From NCBI GenBank assembly GCA_002295925.1, contig DBGO01000019.1, forward strand, positions 1 through 49,172: DNA of 49,172 nucleotides, given 5' to 3'. The notes beneath the pieces are model-generated. The model did no database searches and was not told the DNA's origin. It saw only the letters and a program-made list of their open reading frames with translations. This document shows, piece by piece, positions 32,831-40,946 of the stretch. Every line of letters starts with the position of its first letter. Position 1 is the first letter of the stretch. The position numbers and the translations under genes are program-made. The stretch is from Flavobacteriales bacterium UBA852. Lineage in GTDB: Bacteria > Bacteroidota > Bacteroidia > Flavobacteriales_E > Vicingaceae.

Positions 32831-33220
32831 ATGACTATGGAAAAATTAATTATAGAAGGAACAGCCAAAACACCAACCATCAACTTTGACCCTGCTTCAG
32901 GAAAGTTAGAATTGAAAGGACGTTCAATACCCGAAAATTCAATCGATTTTTACCAACCTTTGGTTGATGCTTTGGAAGAATATGCCAAATCTCCCAAGCC
33001 ACAAACCGAAGTAAATATTCAATTGGAATATTTCAACACCAGTTCAAGTAAATGCATTTTGGATGTATTTAAGAAACTTGAAGACATTAAAAACAACGGT
33101 TCGCAAGTAACTATTAAATGGTATTATGAAGAAGATGATGAAGATATGCTCGAAGCAGGAGAAGATTATCAAGCAATCATTAACATACCTTTTGAAATGA
33201 TAGAAATAGATGAAGAATAA
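32831..33220 (+). CDS. siaC: SiaC-family regulatory phosphoprotein (DUF1987)
   Basis: The protein has 129 residues from this first ATG, and 127 from the ATG at 32837. The LEYFNTSSSKCILDVFKKLE segment carries the phospho-accepting Thr (Thr70, or Thr68 from the second ATG, the number known for SiaC of Pseudomonas). The N-terminal TPTINFDPASGKLELKGRSIPEN block is typical of the family. SiaC switches partners according to phosphorylation; the diguanylate cyclase partner SiaD is not in this window, and other targets are possible in Bacteroidota. It ends before a strong terminator. Confidence 0.85.
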   Translation: MTMEKLIIEGTAKTPTINFDPASGKLELKGRSIPENSIDFYQPLVDALEEYAKSPKPQTEVNIQLEYFNTSSSKCILDVFKKLEDIKNNGSQVTIKWYYEEDDEDMLEAGEDYQAIINIPFEMIEIDEE

Positions 33221-33241
33221 AAAATACTTCTACACACTTTT

Positions 33242-33273
33242 AAAAAGCTGCCAAGAAAAAGGCAGCTTTTTTT
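33242..33273 (+). terminator. Strong intrinsic terminator after siaC
   Basis: AAAAAGCTGCC (33242-33252) pairs perfectly with GGCAGCTTTTT (33261-33271) and is followed by T's to 33273; loop AAGAAAAA. Confidence 0.9.
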
Positions 33274-33344
33274 GTTAATAAAATTATTGTCAATAGCATT
33301 ATTAAATCGAAAAAAATAACGAAATTTTGTAAAAAATTAAACTT

Positions 33345-33815
33345 ATGATTACACACCTTAAAGAAGGCGATAAAGCTCCTGATTTTGAAGCAATTGACCA
33401 AAACGGGATTACTGTAAGATTATCTGATTTTAAAGGAAAAAAAGTAATTCTTTATTTCTACCCAAAAGATATGACGCCAGGTTGTACTGCAGAAGCAAAA
33501 AACCTTAAAGAACATTATGATTTGTTAAAAGAAAAAGGGTTTGAAGTAATTGGCGTAAGTGCCGATGATGTAAAACGTCATCAAAAATTTATAGAAAAAT
33601 ACGAATTGCCTTTTACTCTTATTGCCGATACCGATAAAAAAGTAATCAACGCATATGGCGTGTGGGGACCAAAAAAATTTATGGGAAAAACTTTTGACGG
33701 TATTCATCGCACTACTTTCATCATTGACGAAAATGGTACGATTATAAAAATCATTCCCAAAGTAAAAACAAAAGAGCACGCTCAACAAATACTAACTGAA
33801 TTAGGAATAAATTAA
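33345..33815 (+). CDS. bcp: Bcp/PrxQ-type thiol peroxidase with a single cysteine
   Basis: A thioredoxin-fold peroxidase of 156 residues that reduces hydrogen and organic peroxides. The peroxidatic Cys is in YPKDMTPGCTAEAKNL (Cys47). Members usually have the resolving Cys five residues later (GCTxxACxL); here it is Lys, and no other Cys exists in the protein, so it should act as a one-Cys enzyme reduced intermolecularly. The VWGPKKFMGKTFDGIHRTTFIID block is normal. It sits 13 bp before recA and is probably cotranscribed with it. Confidence 0.9.
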   Translation: MITHLKEGDKAPDFEAIDQNGITVRLSDFKGKKVILYFYPKDMTPGCTAEAKNLKEHYDLLKEKGFEVIGVSADDVKRHQKFIEKYELPFTLIADTDKKVINAYGVWGPKKFMGKTFDGIHRTTFIIDENGTIIKIIPKVKTKEHAQQILTELGIN

Positions 33816-33828
33816 AACAAGAAAAATT

Positions 33829-34845
33829 ATGTCTGATACAAAAGAAGTAAACAAAGAAAAATTAAAAGCATTGCAACTGACAATGGACAAGTTGCAAAAA
33901 TCATACGGCAAAGGTATTGTTATGAAATTGGGCGATACAGCCATTGAAGATTTAGAAGTTATCCCTTCGGGTTCATTGACTTTGGATATTGCCTTAGGCG
34001 TTGGCGGATACCCCAAAGGGCGAATTGTTGAGATTTACGGACCTGAATCATCGGGTAAAACTACACTTGCCATACATGCCATTGCCGAAGCGCAAAAACA
34101 AGGAGGCATTTGCGCCATTATTGATGCTGAACATGCATTTGATAAATATTATGCCGAAAGTTTAGGGGTTGACACCGAAAACCTGTTAATTTCTCAACCG
34201 GATAATGGTGAGCAAGCGCTGGAAATTGCCGACAACTTAATACGTTCCGGCGCAATAGATTTAATTATTGTCGATTCGGTAGCCGCACTTACTCCAAAAG
34301 CTGAAATTGAAGGTGAAATGGGTGATTCGCAAATGGGGTTACAAGCCCGATTAATGTCAAAAGCACTTCGCAAACTTACGGCAAGCATCAACAAAGCCAA
34401 TACATGTGCTATTTTCATTAACCAATTGCGTGACAAAATCGGAGTAATGTTTGGTAACCCGGAAACAACTACCGGTGGAAATGCGCTTAAATTTTATGCC
34501 TCTGTTCGATTAGACATTCGCCGAGCAGGACAAATAAAAGACACAAACGAAGTAAAAGGTAACCGTACTAAAGTTAAAGTGGTGAAAAATAAAGTTGCTC
34601 CGCCTTTTAGAACGGCTGAATTTGATATTATTTACGGCGAAGGAATCTCAAAAGTGGGTGAGATTTTAGATTTAGGTGTTGAACACAATATTATCAACAA
34701 AGCCGGAAGTTGGTTTAGTTATGGCGATACAAAACTTGGACAAGGACGTGAAGCGGTTAAAGAATTATTAGCCGACAATCCTGAGTTGTTACAAGAATTA
34801 GAAACTAAAATTCGTGAAGTATTGTCAAATACCGAAGTAAAATAA
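33829..34845 (+). CDS. recA: DNA recombinase RecA
   Basis: A full-length RecA (338 aa), the recombinase forming filaments on single-stranded DNA for repair and SOS induction. It has the N-terminal QLTMDKLQKSYGKGIVMKLGD, Walker A GPESSGKTTLA, the LIIVDSVAAL Walker B, the L2 loop region NQLRDKIGVMFGNPETTTGG and the C-terminal domain. A C-terminal acidic tail is short. It follows the bcp gene and precedes a strong bidirectional terminator. Confidence 0.97.
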   Translation: MSDTKEVNKEKLKALQLTMDKLQKSYGKGIVMKLGDTAIEDLEVIPSGSLTLDIALGVGGYPKGRIVEIYGPESSGKTTLAIHAIAEAQKQGGICAIIDAEHAFDKYYAESLGVDTENLLISQPDNGEQALEIADNLIRSGAIDLIIVDSVAALTPKAEIEGEMGDSQMGLQARLMSKALRKLTASINKANTCAIFINQLRDKIGVMFGNPETTTGGNALKFYASVRLDIRRAGQIKDTNEVKGNRTKVKVVKNKVAPPFRTAEFDIIYGEGISKVGEILDLGVEHNIINKAGSWFSYGDTKLGQGREAVKELLADNPELLQELETKIREVLSNTEVK

Positions 34846-34872
34846 ATGCTTTTATTTAAATGATTGCTACAA

Positions 34873-34905
34873 AAAAATCCTCTCGAAATTCGAGAGGATT
34901 TTTTT
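34873..34905. terminator. Strong bidirectional terminator between recA and accC
   Basis: AAAAATCCTCTCG (34873-34885) pairs with CGAGAGGATTTTT (34891-34903); T-runs occur on both strands. It serves the convergent recA and accC. Confidence 0.9.
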
Positions 34906-34921
34906 ATGACGGAACTAAATT

Positions 34922-36265
34922 TTACGGCTTTTTAATTTCAAATGATTCCATAAACTTAGTGGTAAAGTTTCCTTTTAAGAAATCTTCATTTTCCAACAAT
35001 TGTCGATGAAACGGGATTGTTGTATGCACGCCTTCAATGATGTATTCTTCAAGAGCTCTTCTCATTTTGGCAATTGCCTCTTCACGCGTTTGAGCTACGG
35101 TAATTAATTTACTAATCATCGAATCGTAAAAAGGCGGTATTCTGTAACCGGCATAAACATGTGTATCAACACGAACACCATGACCACCCGGTTGATGGTA
35201 ATGAACAATTTCTCCTGGATTGGGCATAAAATCTCTAAAAGGATTTTCAGCATTAATTCTACATTGAATAGCGTGTAATTTGGGTTCATAATCTTTACCC
35301 GAAATTTTTTCGCCTGCAGCAATTTTTATTTGCTCTTTAATTAAATCGTAATCAATTACTTCTTCGGTAATGGTATGCTCTACCTGAATACGCGTATTCA
35401 TTTCCATGAAATAAAAATTACGATGCTTATCTACCAAAAATTCTACCGTACCTACCCCTTCGTAATTGATGGCTTTAACCGCTTTTTTAGCTGCCTCACC
35501 CATATCTTTACGCAATTTCTTTGTCATAAAAGGCGAGGGTGTTTCCTCTACCAATTTTTGGTGGCGACGTTGAATAGAACAATCTCTTTCCGATAAATGA
35601 CAAGCATTACCGTATTGGTCGCCGGCAATTTGTATTTCTATATGGCGAGGTTCTTCAATGAATTTTTCCATATACATACCATCGTTGCCAAAAGCGGCAC
35701 CGGCTTCTTTTCGGGCACTGTCCCAAGCATCTTCCAATTCATCTTCATTCCACACTACACGCATACCTTTACCACCGCCTCCGGCTGTGGCTTTAAGCAT
35801 AATTGGATAACCTACTTCCAATGCTGTTTTTTTGGCATCTTCAAGACTGTCCAACAAGCCATCTGAACCGGGAATAGTTGGCACACCTGCTTTTTTCATT
35901 GTTTCTTTTGCCGATGCTTTATCACCCATTGCTTCAATCATTTCGGGCGATGCGCCTATAAATTTTATCCCGTTTTCTTGACAAACTTTAGAAAACTTGG
36001 CATTTTCGGATAAAAAACCATATCCCGGATGTATAGCATCAGCATTGGTAATTTCTGCAGCAGCTATAATATTTGGGATATTTAAATATGATTTTGAACT
36101 TTCGGCCGGACCTATACATACTGCTTCATCGGCAAATTTAACGGGCAAACTGTCTTTATCGGCAGTAGAATACACTGCTACGGTTTTGATGCCCATTTCT
36201 TTACAAGTACGTATAATTCGCAGTGCTATTTCACCACGATTGGCTATTAATATTTTTTTGAACAT
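34922..36265 (-). CDS. accC: Acetyl-CoA carboxylase biotin carboxylase subunit AccC
   Basis: This 447-residue ATP-grasp enzyme carboxylates the biotin on AccB, the first step of fatty acid synthesis. Features are the N-terminal KILIANRGEIALRIIRTCKEM, the ATP-binding glycine loop KATAGGGGKGMRVV, the ERDCSIQRRHQKLVEETPSPF block, MEMNTRIQVEHTITE and the C-terminal QCRINAENPFRDFMPNPGEI. It follows accB on the minus strand after a 73-bp gap with a hairpin. Length is normal. Confidence 0.96.
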   Translation of the reverse strand: MFKKILIANRGEIALRIIRTCKEMGIKTVAVYSTADKDSLPVKFADEAVCIGPAESSKSYLNIPNIIAAAEITNADAIHPGYGFLSENAKFSKVCQENGIKFIGASPEMIEAMGDKASAKETMKKAGVPTIPGSDGLLDSLEDAKKTALEVGYPIMLKATAGGGGKGMRVVWNEDELEDAWDSARKEAGAAFGNDGMYMEKFIEEPRHIEIQIAGDQYGNACHLSERDCSIQRRHQKLVEETPSPFMTKKLRKDMGEAAKKAVKAINYEGVGTVEFLVDKHRNFYFMEMNTRIQVEHTITEEVIDYDLIKEQIKIAAGEKISGKDYEPKLHAIQCRINAENPFRDFMPNPGEIVHYHQPGGHGVRVDTHVYAGYRIPPFYDSMISKLITVAQTREEAIAKMRRALEEYIIEGVHTTIPFHRQLLENEDFLKGNFTTKFMESFEIKKP

Positions 36266-36288
36266 AATATTAAGATTTTAGCTATAGT

Positions 36289-36318
36289 AAAAAAGGAGAT
36301 TTCTACAACCTCCTTTTA
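36289..36318 (-). terminator. Hairpin with T-run between accB and accC (possible attenuator)
   Basis: Read on the minus strand, AAAAGGAG pairs with CTCCTTTT around an 11-nt loop and is followed by T's. It lies inside the operon, so it would be a partial terminator setting the accB:accC ratio, or it may mask the AGGAG of the accC ribosome binding region. Confidence 0.4.
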
Positions 36319-36338
36319 TTATTATATAAACAGAATTT

Positions 36339-36881
36339 TTAAGATGGATCAACTAAAAATAATGGTTGGTCGTACTCAACCGGTGAATTATCTTCTACCA
36401 ATACTTTTACGATTTTACCTGACACTTCTGATTCAATTTCGTTGAAAAGTTTCATCGCTTCAATAACGCAAACTACATCTCCTTTATTAATAGTATCACC
36501 AACATTTACAAAAGGCGGCTTATCAGGAGCAGGTTTACGATAAAAAGTTCCAATCATTGGTGATTTTATTTCAACATATTTTGAAGTATCTTCTTCTTTA
36601 TTCTCATCATTTGAAGGTGCTGCAGCTGATTCAGCAGCAGGTGCCGGAGCCGGAGCAGGTGTTTGTTGTTGAACAGGCATTTGTTGCATTGGCATTTGTT
36701 GCATTGGCATACCTACAGGCATTTGCTGAATTACGGTTGTTGTTTCAGCTTCATTTCCTTTTCCTCTTTTATAGGGAGGTGTTTTTATTGTAATTTTAAA
36801 GTCTTTGTCTTCTAATTCTACTTCGCTCACACCTGATTTGGCAACGAATTTTATAAGTTCTTGAATATCTGATAATTTCAT
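36339..36881 (-). CDS. accB: Biotin carboxyl carrier protein AccB
   Basis: The protein has 180 residues. It has an N-terminal helix region (MKLSDIQELIKFVAKSGVSEVE), a flexible Ala/Pro/Gln-rich linker with MQQMPMQQMP repeats (about 50-85), and a C-terminal biotinyl domain with the biotin-accepting Lys in CVIEAMKLFNEI. BCCP carries CO2 between AccC and the carboxyltransferase. It lies upstream of accC and downstream of fabH, with its own -7/-33 promoter. Confidence 0.95.
   Translation of the reverse strand: MKLSDIQELIKFVAKSGVSEVELEDKDFKITIKTPPYKRGKGNEAETTTVIQQMPVGMPMQQMPMQQMPVQQQTPAPAPAPAAESAAAPSNDENKEEDTSKYVEIKSPMIGTFYRKPAPDKPPFVNVGDTINKGDVVCVIEAMKLFNEIESEVSGKIVKVLVEDNSPVEYDQPLFLVDPS
36676..36710. 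repeat. 15-bp minisatellite in the accB linker
   Basis: GGCATTTGTTGCATT occurs at 36676-36690 and again at 36691-36705, then starts a third time; a degenerate copy follows. It codes for the QQMPM repeats of the AccB linker and can change in number by slippage without frameshift. Confidence 0.75.
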
Positions 36882-36904
36882 ATTAAAGTTGTTTTTTATT
36901 TTTA

Positions 36905-36939
36905 CAAATATATTAGTAAAGATAATTAATTATGCAAAA
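36905..36939 (-). promoter_or_regulatory. Promoter of accB-accC with -7 and -33 elements
   Basis: On the minus strand TATATTTG (36905-36912) is a perfect -7 box, and TTTTG (36935-36939) lies 22 bp further up as the -33 element. It is the best full match to the Bacteroidota consensus in the window. It sits between the fabH stop and the accB start. Confidence 0.68.
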
Positions 36940-36944
36940 TGCAG

Positions 36945-37949
36945 TTATTTTTTCGACGAATCGTATGCCCATTTGATATAAACAGCTCCCCAAGTAAATC
37001 CGCCACCAAAAGCAGACAGGATAATATTATCTCCTTTATTGAGTTTATCTTCCCATTCCCATAAACATAATGGAATGGTTCCGTTTGTCGTATTTCCATA
37101 TTTATGGATGTTGAGCATTACTTTTTCGTCAGACAATCCCATTCTTCTTGCCGTTGCATCAATAATTCTTTTATTTGCCTGGTGCGGCACCAACCACGCT
37201 ACATCATCGGAAGTTAATTGGTTGCGCTCCATAATTTCAGCAGATACATCAGCCATTCGAGTTACGGCAAATTTAAATACCGCTTGTCCTTCCTGATAAA
37301 CAAAATGTTCTTTCCTGTCAACTGTTTCGTGTGTAGGCGGGCGCATAGAGCCACCGGCTTTCTGATGCAAATGAACTCTCCCGGAACCGTCACTGTATAG
37401 TTTTGAATCAATTACTCCAAACCCTTCTTTATTGGGCTCAAGCAATACGGCTCCACATCCGTCTCCAAAAATAATACATGTTGTACGGTCTTCGTAATCG
37501 ATGATAGAAGACATTTTATCGCATCCCACCACCAACACTTTTTTGTGCGTGCCCGATTCAATAAATTTTGATGCTGTAGTTAATGCATAAATAAAACCCG
37601 AACAGGCGGCATTTAAATCAAAACCAAAAGCATTTTTAGCTCCTATTTTATCGGCTAAAATATTTGCGGAAGCAGGAAATACCATATCTGGCGTAACCGA
37701 TGCATAGACTATCATATCTATTTCTTCGGCAGATATTCCTCTTTTTTTCAATAATCCTTCAACACAAGGCACTGCCATTTCGGTAGAGCCCATATCTTTT
37801 CCTTTTAAAATTCTTCTTTCTTTAATTCCGGTGCGAGTAGTTATCCACTCGTCGGTGGTTTCTACCATTGTTTCCAACTCTTGATTGGTCAACACATAAT
37901 CGGGAACGTATCCGTTTACGGCAGTAATTGCAGCTGTAATTTTACTCAT
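36945..37949 (-). CDS. fabH: 3-oxoacyl-ACP synthase III FabH
   Basis: A 334-residue housekeeping KASIII that condenses acetyl-CoA or branched acyl-CoA with malonyl-ACP to start fatty acid synthesis. It has the Cys in NAACSGFIYAL, the His in VPHQANKRIIDATARR and the Asn in GNTTNGTIPLCLWE. The N-terminal NGYVPDYVLTNQELETMVETTDEWI motif with TRTGIKERR is typical of FabH. It is in the plsX-fabH-accB-accC order. A 107-bp gap to plsX leaves room for a promoter that I do not see clearly. Confidence 0.95.
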   Translation of the reverse strand: MSKITAAITAVNGYVPDYVLTNQELETMVETTDEWITTRTGIKERRILKGKDMGSTEMAVPCVEGLLKKRGISAEEIDMIVYASVTPDMVFPASANILADKIGAKNAFGFDLNAACSGFIYALTTASKFIESGTHKKVLVVGCDKMSSIIDYEDRTTCIIFGDGCGAVLLEPNKEGFGVIDSKLYSDGSGRVHLHQKAGGSMRPPTHETVDRKEHFVYQEGQAVFKFAVTRMADVSAEIMERNQLTSDDVAWLVPHQANKRIIDATARRMGLSDEKVMLNIHKYGNTTNGTIPLCLWEWEDKLNKGDNIILSAFGGGFTWGAVYIKWAYDSSKK

Positions 37950-38056
37950 ACTGTTTTATTCAAAAATTAAATTACGAGTTGTAAAAGTAGGAAAATTTCA
38001 GAGGGTTGACAAAAGGTGTAACGGTTAATTACATTTTAGTCATAAAAAAATAAAAT

Positions 38057-38995
38057 TTAATTGAATGCCGATTGAATTTTTTCAGGCAGTTGTGCCAAGA
38101 TTAAATCGCGAGAATGAACAACCATATTTTTCACGGCTAATGGGCTGGAAATACCGTGACCTATCATTACATTGCCGTTTATTCCCAGTATCGGCGTTCC
38201 GCCATAGAGTTCATAATTGAATTTTTCGATGTAATCATCTGTTAAATTGCGGCGTTTTAGCATACTGTAAAATGCTTCGGCTTCTTTGAGTATTACATTT
38301 CCGGTAAAACCATCGCAAACAATAACGTCTGCTTTGCTTGAAAGAATATCGCGTCCTTCAATATTTCCGGTAAAGTTGAAATCTGACGAGCCATCCATTA
38401 ACTGATAGGTTGCCTGCGTAAGCAAATTACCTTTTTCGGCTTCTTCGCCAATATTGAGCAAACCTACTCGCGGGTTTTCTATATTGTAAACAAATTTTGC
38501 ATAAAGCGAGCCCAAAATGGCAAATTGATACAATACATCCGGTTTGCAGTCGGCAATTGCACCTACATCAAGCACTAATGCTATTCCGCCATTTTCTTGC
38601 GGCAAGGCACTGGTAATGCAAGGACGAATAACGCCGGATACAGCTCTTACGGAATACATTGCACCAACAAGCATTGCTCCAGTGTTTCCACAACTTGAAA
38701 AGCAATTGATTTGATTTTGTTTCAGCAAATTAAAGCCAACGACAATACTTGAGTTTGGCTTTTTACCTATTGCGCGGGCAGGATGTTCATCCATACCAAT
38801 GGTATCGGGTGCTTCAACCCACTCTAAACCATCAAAGGCAATACCTTTTTCATCAAGTATTGCCTTACCTTTTTGAGTATCGCCAATTAATACGATTTGC
38901 TCACCGGAATTTAATTCTTTTTGTGCCAATGCTGCACCCAAAACTACTGCTTCGGGGGCAAAATCACCACCATTAATATCTAATCCGATGCGCAT
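38057..38995 (-). CDS. plsX: Phosphate acyltransferase PlsX
   Basis: A 312-residue PlsX, which converts acyl-ACP to acyl-phosphate for glycerolipid synthesis. Features are the N-terminal IGLDINGGDFAPEAVVLGA, GMDEHPARAIGKKPNSS, SCGNTGAMLVGAM, NIGEEAEKGN and CDGFTGNVILKEAEAF. It lies 14 bp after rpmF on the minus strand, the classical rpmF-plsX-fabH order. Slightly shorter than E. coli PlsX. Confidence 0.94.
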   Translation of the reverse strand: MRIGLDINGGDFAPEAVVLGAALAQKELNSGEQIVLIGDTQKGKAILDEKGIAFDGLEWVEAPDTIGMDEHPARAIGKKPNSSIVVGFNLLKQNQINCFSSCGNTGAMLVGAMYSVRAVSGVIRPCITSALPQENGGIALVLDVGAIADCKPDVLYQFAILGSLYAKFVYNIENPRVGLLNIGEEAEKGNLLTQATYQLMDGSSDFNFTGNIEGRDILSSKADVIVCDGFTGNVILKEAEAFYSMLKRRNLTDDYIEKFNYELYGGTPILGINGNVMIGHGISSPLAVKNMVVHSRDLILAQLPEKIQSAFN

Positions 38996-39009
38996 AGAGA
39001 ATTACCTTA

Positions 39010-39195
39010 TTATAGGGTAATTTCTTTTTCTATTGCTTGTTTTCCTCTGTAATATCCACACTCACCACAAACTCTGTGATACAATACCGGCGAACCACAG
39101 TTAGAACAAGTAGATACAGTAGGTGCTGTAGCTTTGTAGTGTGTTCTTCTTTTATCTCTTCTGGTTTTTGAAGTCTTACGTTTAGGATGTGCCAT
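39010..39195 (-). CDS. rpmF: 50S ribosomal protein L32
   Basis: A 61-residue L32 starting AHPKRKTSKTRRDKRRTHY after the initiator Met. A complete zinc ribbon is seen with CSNCGSPVLYHRVCGECGYY, so this is the Cys-containing (zinc) form. It sits 22 bp after the yceD-like gene and 14 bp before plsX, so it is transcribed with them. Confidence 0.96.
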   Translation of the reverse strand: MAHPKRKTSKTRRDKRRTHYKATAPTVSTCSNCGSPVLYHRVCGECGYYRGKQAIEKEITL

Positions 39196-39217
39196 TTTAC
39201 ACTATTTTTAATTGTTA

Positions 39218-39727
39218 TTATTTTTTTAATTTATTCAATGCTGCCCAACGCGGGTCAGTTTCTTCATTTTTTTGTTCTTCAATATTTATTTTTTCAACAA
39301 CTTCACTATTGCAATCGTCACTGTTTTGATGAACTTTTTTCATTGGCAACGACACCATAATTAATTCGTAAAGGGTATCGGCAATGTTTATTTTGTAATC
39401 ATCATTTCTCAGGATAATCAAATCTTCGGCAAGTTCTTGTTCTTCTTCGCCAAATTTTACATATATCTTTTCTTTGCTTACCGCCACATCAATTTCGTTA
39501 TCATCTAAACAACGGTCGCAAGGAAAAGTCATTTTGCCTTGAGCGGAAATTTCCAACTCCAGCATATTTTCACGTTTATCCAATTGTAACTGAACATCTA
39601 CCGAAGCTTTATTGATTTTTTCGGCAAGATACTCATTAAAGAACGTTTCATCAACCTGATAATCAAACTGATGCTCTCCAAGTTTTAATCCTGTAAAAAC
39701 AATATCATATTGTTTTAAATCATTCAT
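39218..39727 (-). CDS. YceD/DUF177 family protein
   Basis: A 169-residue DUF177 protein that typically precedes rpmF and helps 23S rRNA processing or stability in other bacteria. The central FPCDRCLDDNEIDV and ELAEDLIILRNDDYKINIADTLYELIMVSLPMK are family-like; the C-terminal tail ends DPRWAALNKLKK, typical for this family. It is the first gene of the minus-strand operon leading to plsX. An AGGGAG sequence precedes the ATG. Confidence 0.85.
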   Translation of the reverse strand: MNDLKQYDIVFTGLKLGEHQFDYQVDETFFNEYLAEKINKASVDVQLQLDKRENMLELEISAQGKMTFPCDRCLDDNEIDVAVSKEKIYVKFGEEEQELAEDLIILRNDDYKINIADTLYELIMVSLPMKKVHQNSDDCNSEVVEKINIEEQKNEETDPRWAALNKLKK

Positions 39728-39758
39728 TTCTTCTCCCTCACTTCTAACAAAAAGTCTG

Positions 39759-39790
39759 CAAAGTTATCAATAATTACGATATTGACAAGT
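39759..39790 (-). promoter_or_regulatory. Promoter of the yceD-rpmF-plsX operon
   Basis: TAACTTTG (39759-39766, minus strand) is a perfect -7 box, with TTG at 39788-39790 as the -33 element after a 21-bp spacer. Confidence 0.62.
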
Positions 39791-39820
39791 TCTTTACGGT
39801 ATAATATTCAAAAAAAGCGC

Positions 39821-40870
39821 TTATCTTGTTTTTGCGGGTTCTAATTTATTTTCTTGCAATTGCTTTTCGTTTTTACGGTTACGGAAAATATCAATTGCCG
39901 CAAAAATTGCCGCTCTGAATGAGCTTTCATCAGCCACACTTTTACCGGCAATATCGTAAGCGGTCCCGTGATCGGGCGATGTGCGAACAAAAGGCAACCC
40001 TGCAGTATAATTTACTCCTTGTCCGAAAGAAAGAGATTTGAAAGGTATCAACCCTTGATCGTGATACATTGCCAAAACGGCATCGAAATTTTTATAGTTT
40101 CCGCTACCAAAAAATCCATCGGCAGAATACGGTCCGAGTACAATGGCTTTTTTTGTATTCATCTCTTCCAAAACAGGATTTATTATTTCCAATTCTTCTG
40201 TACCTATTGTTCCTTTATCGCCTGCATGAGGATTTAATCCTAATACCGCTATTTTGGGTTTTTCAATAATAAAATCGTTTTTTAAGCTGTTGATTAAGAT
40301 TTCCAATTTTTCTTTTAATGCTTCTTTGGTTACCTTTTGGGCAACATCTTTTAAAGGAATATGTCCGGTAACCACGCCCACTTTTAAGTTTTCACTCACC
40401 ATCAGCATTAATGCTTTTCCGCCAAGTTCTTTTTCCAAATATTCGGTATGACCAGGAAATTCAAATTCATCGGATTGGATATTTTTTTTATTGATGGGCG
40501 CCGTAACCAATACATCTATTTTACCTTCTTTTAAATCTTTAACGGCGGCTTGCAATGATTTTAGGGCATATTTTCCGCCTTCGGGTGTTTGTTCGCCCAG
40601 GTTTACAGGAACTTCTTCGCTCCAGCAGTTTATAATGTTTGCTTTTTTGGGATTTGCATCCTCTACATTATTGATTCTAAAAAAACTAAAATCATTTATA
40701 TTTAATGCTTTGCGATGATATGATGCAATTTTTGACGATCCATAAACAATTGGCGTACAAAATTCGAACATATCGTGATTGGAAAACGTCTTGATTATTA
40801 CTTCTAATCCTATACCATTTATATCGCCTATGGTAATCCCTACTTTAACTTTATTTTTTGTCACATTCAT
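39821..40870 (-). CDS. pdxA: 4-hydroxythreonine-4-phosphate dehydrogenase PdxA
   Basis: A 349-residue enzyme of the pyridoxal 5'-phosphate pathway. PdxA motifs are visible: VGITIGDINGIGLEVIIK at the N-terminus, VTAPINKKNIQSDEFEFPGHTEYLE, with the metal-binding His of GHTE, VVTGHIPLKDV, LNPHAGDKGTIGTEE, and AMYHDQGLIPFKSL with a second metal His. The C-terminus (TSPDHGTAYDIAGKS) is normal. It lies 94 bp from the yceD-like gene and has its own -7 box. Confidence 0.94.
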   Translation of the reverse strand: MNVTKNKVKVGITIGDINGIGLEVIIKTFSNHDMFEFCTPIVYGSSKIASYHRKALNINDFSFFRINNVEDANPKKANIINCWSEEVPVNLGEQTPEGGKYALKSLQAAVKDLKEGKIDVLVTAPINKKNIQSDEFEFPGHTEYLEKELGGKALMLMVSENLKVGVVTGHIPLKDVAQKVTKEALKEKLEILINSLKNDFIIEKPKIAVLGLNPHAGDKGTIGTEELEIINPVLEEMNTKKAIVLGPYSADGFFGSGNYKNFDAVLAMYHDQGLIPFKSLSFGQGVNYTAGLPFVRTSPDHGTAYDIAGKSVADESSFRAAIFAAIDIFRNRKNEKQLQENKLEPAKTR

Positions 40871-40898
40871 ATTTATTTCCGTTAAGAATATTATCCTT

Positions 40899-40906
40899 CA
40901 AAATTA
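40899..40906 (-). promoter_or_regulatory. -7 box TAATTTTG of pdxA
   Basis: A perfect TAnnTTTG on the minus strand, 28 bp before the ATG at 40870. The -33 element is not evident. Confidence 0.45.
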
Positions 40907-40946
40907 CATTTTTTAAGGGCTTATCCGGTAAATTCCGTTTGAAAGA

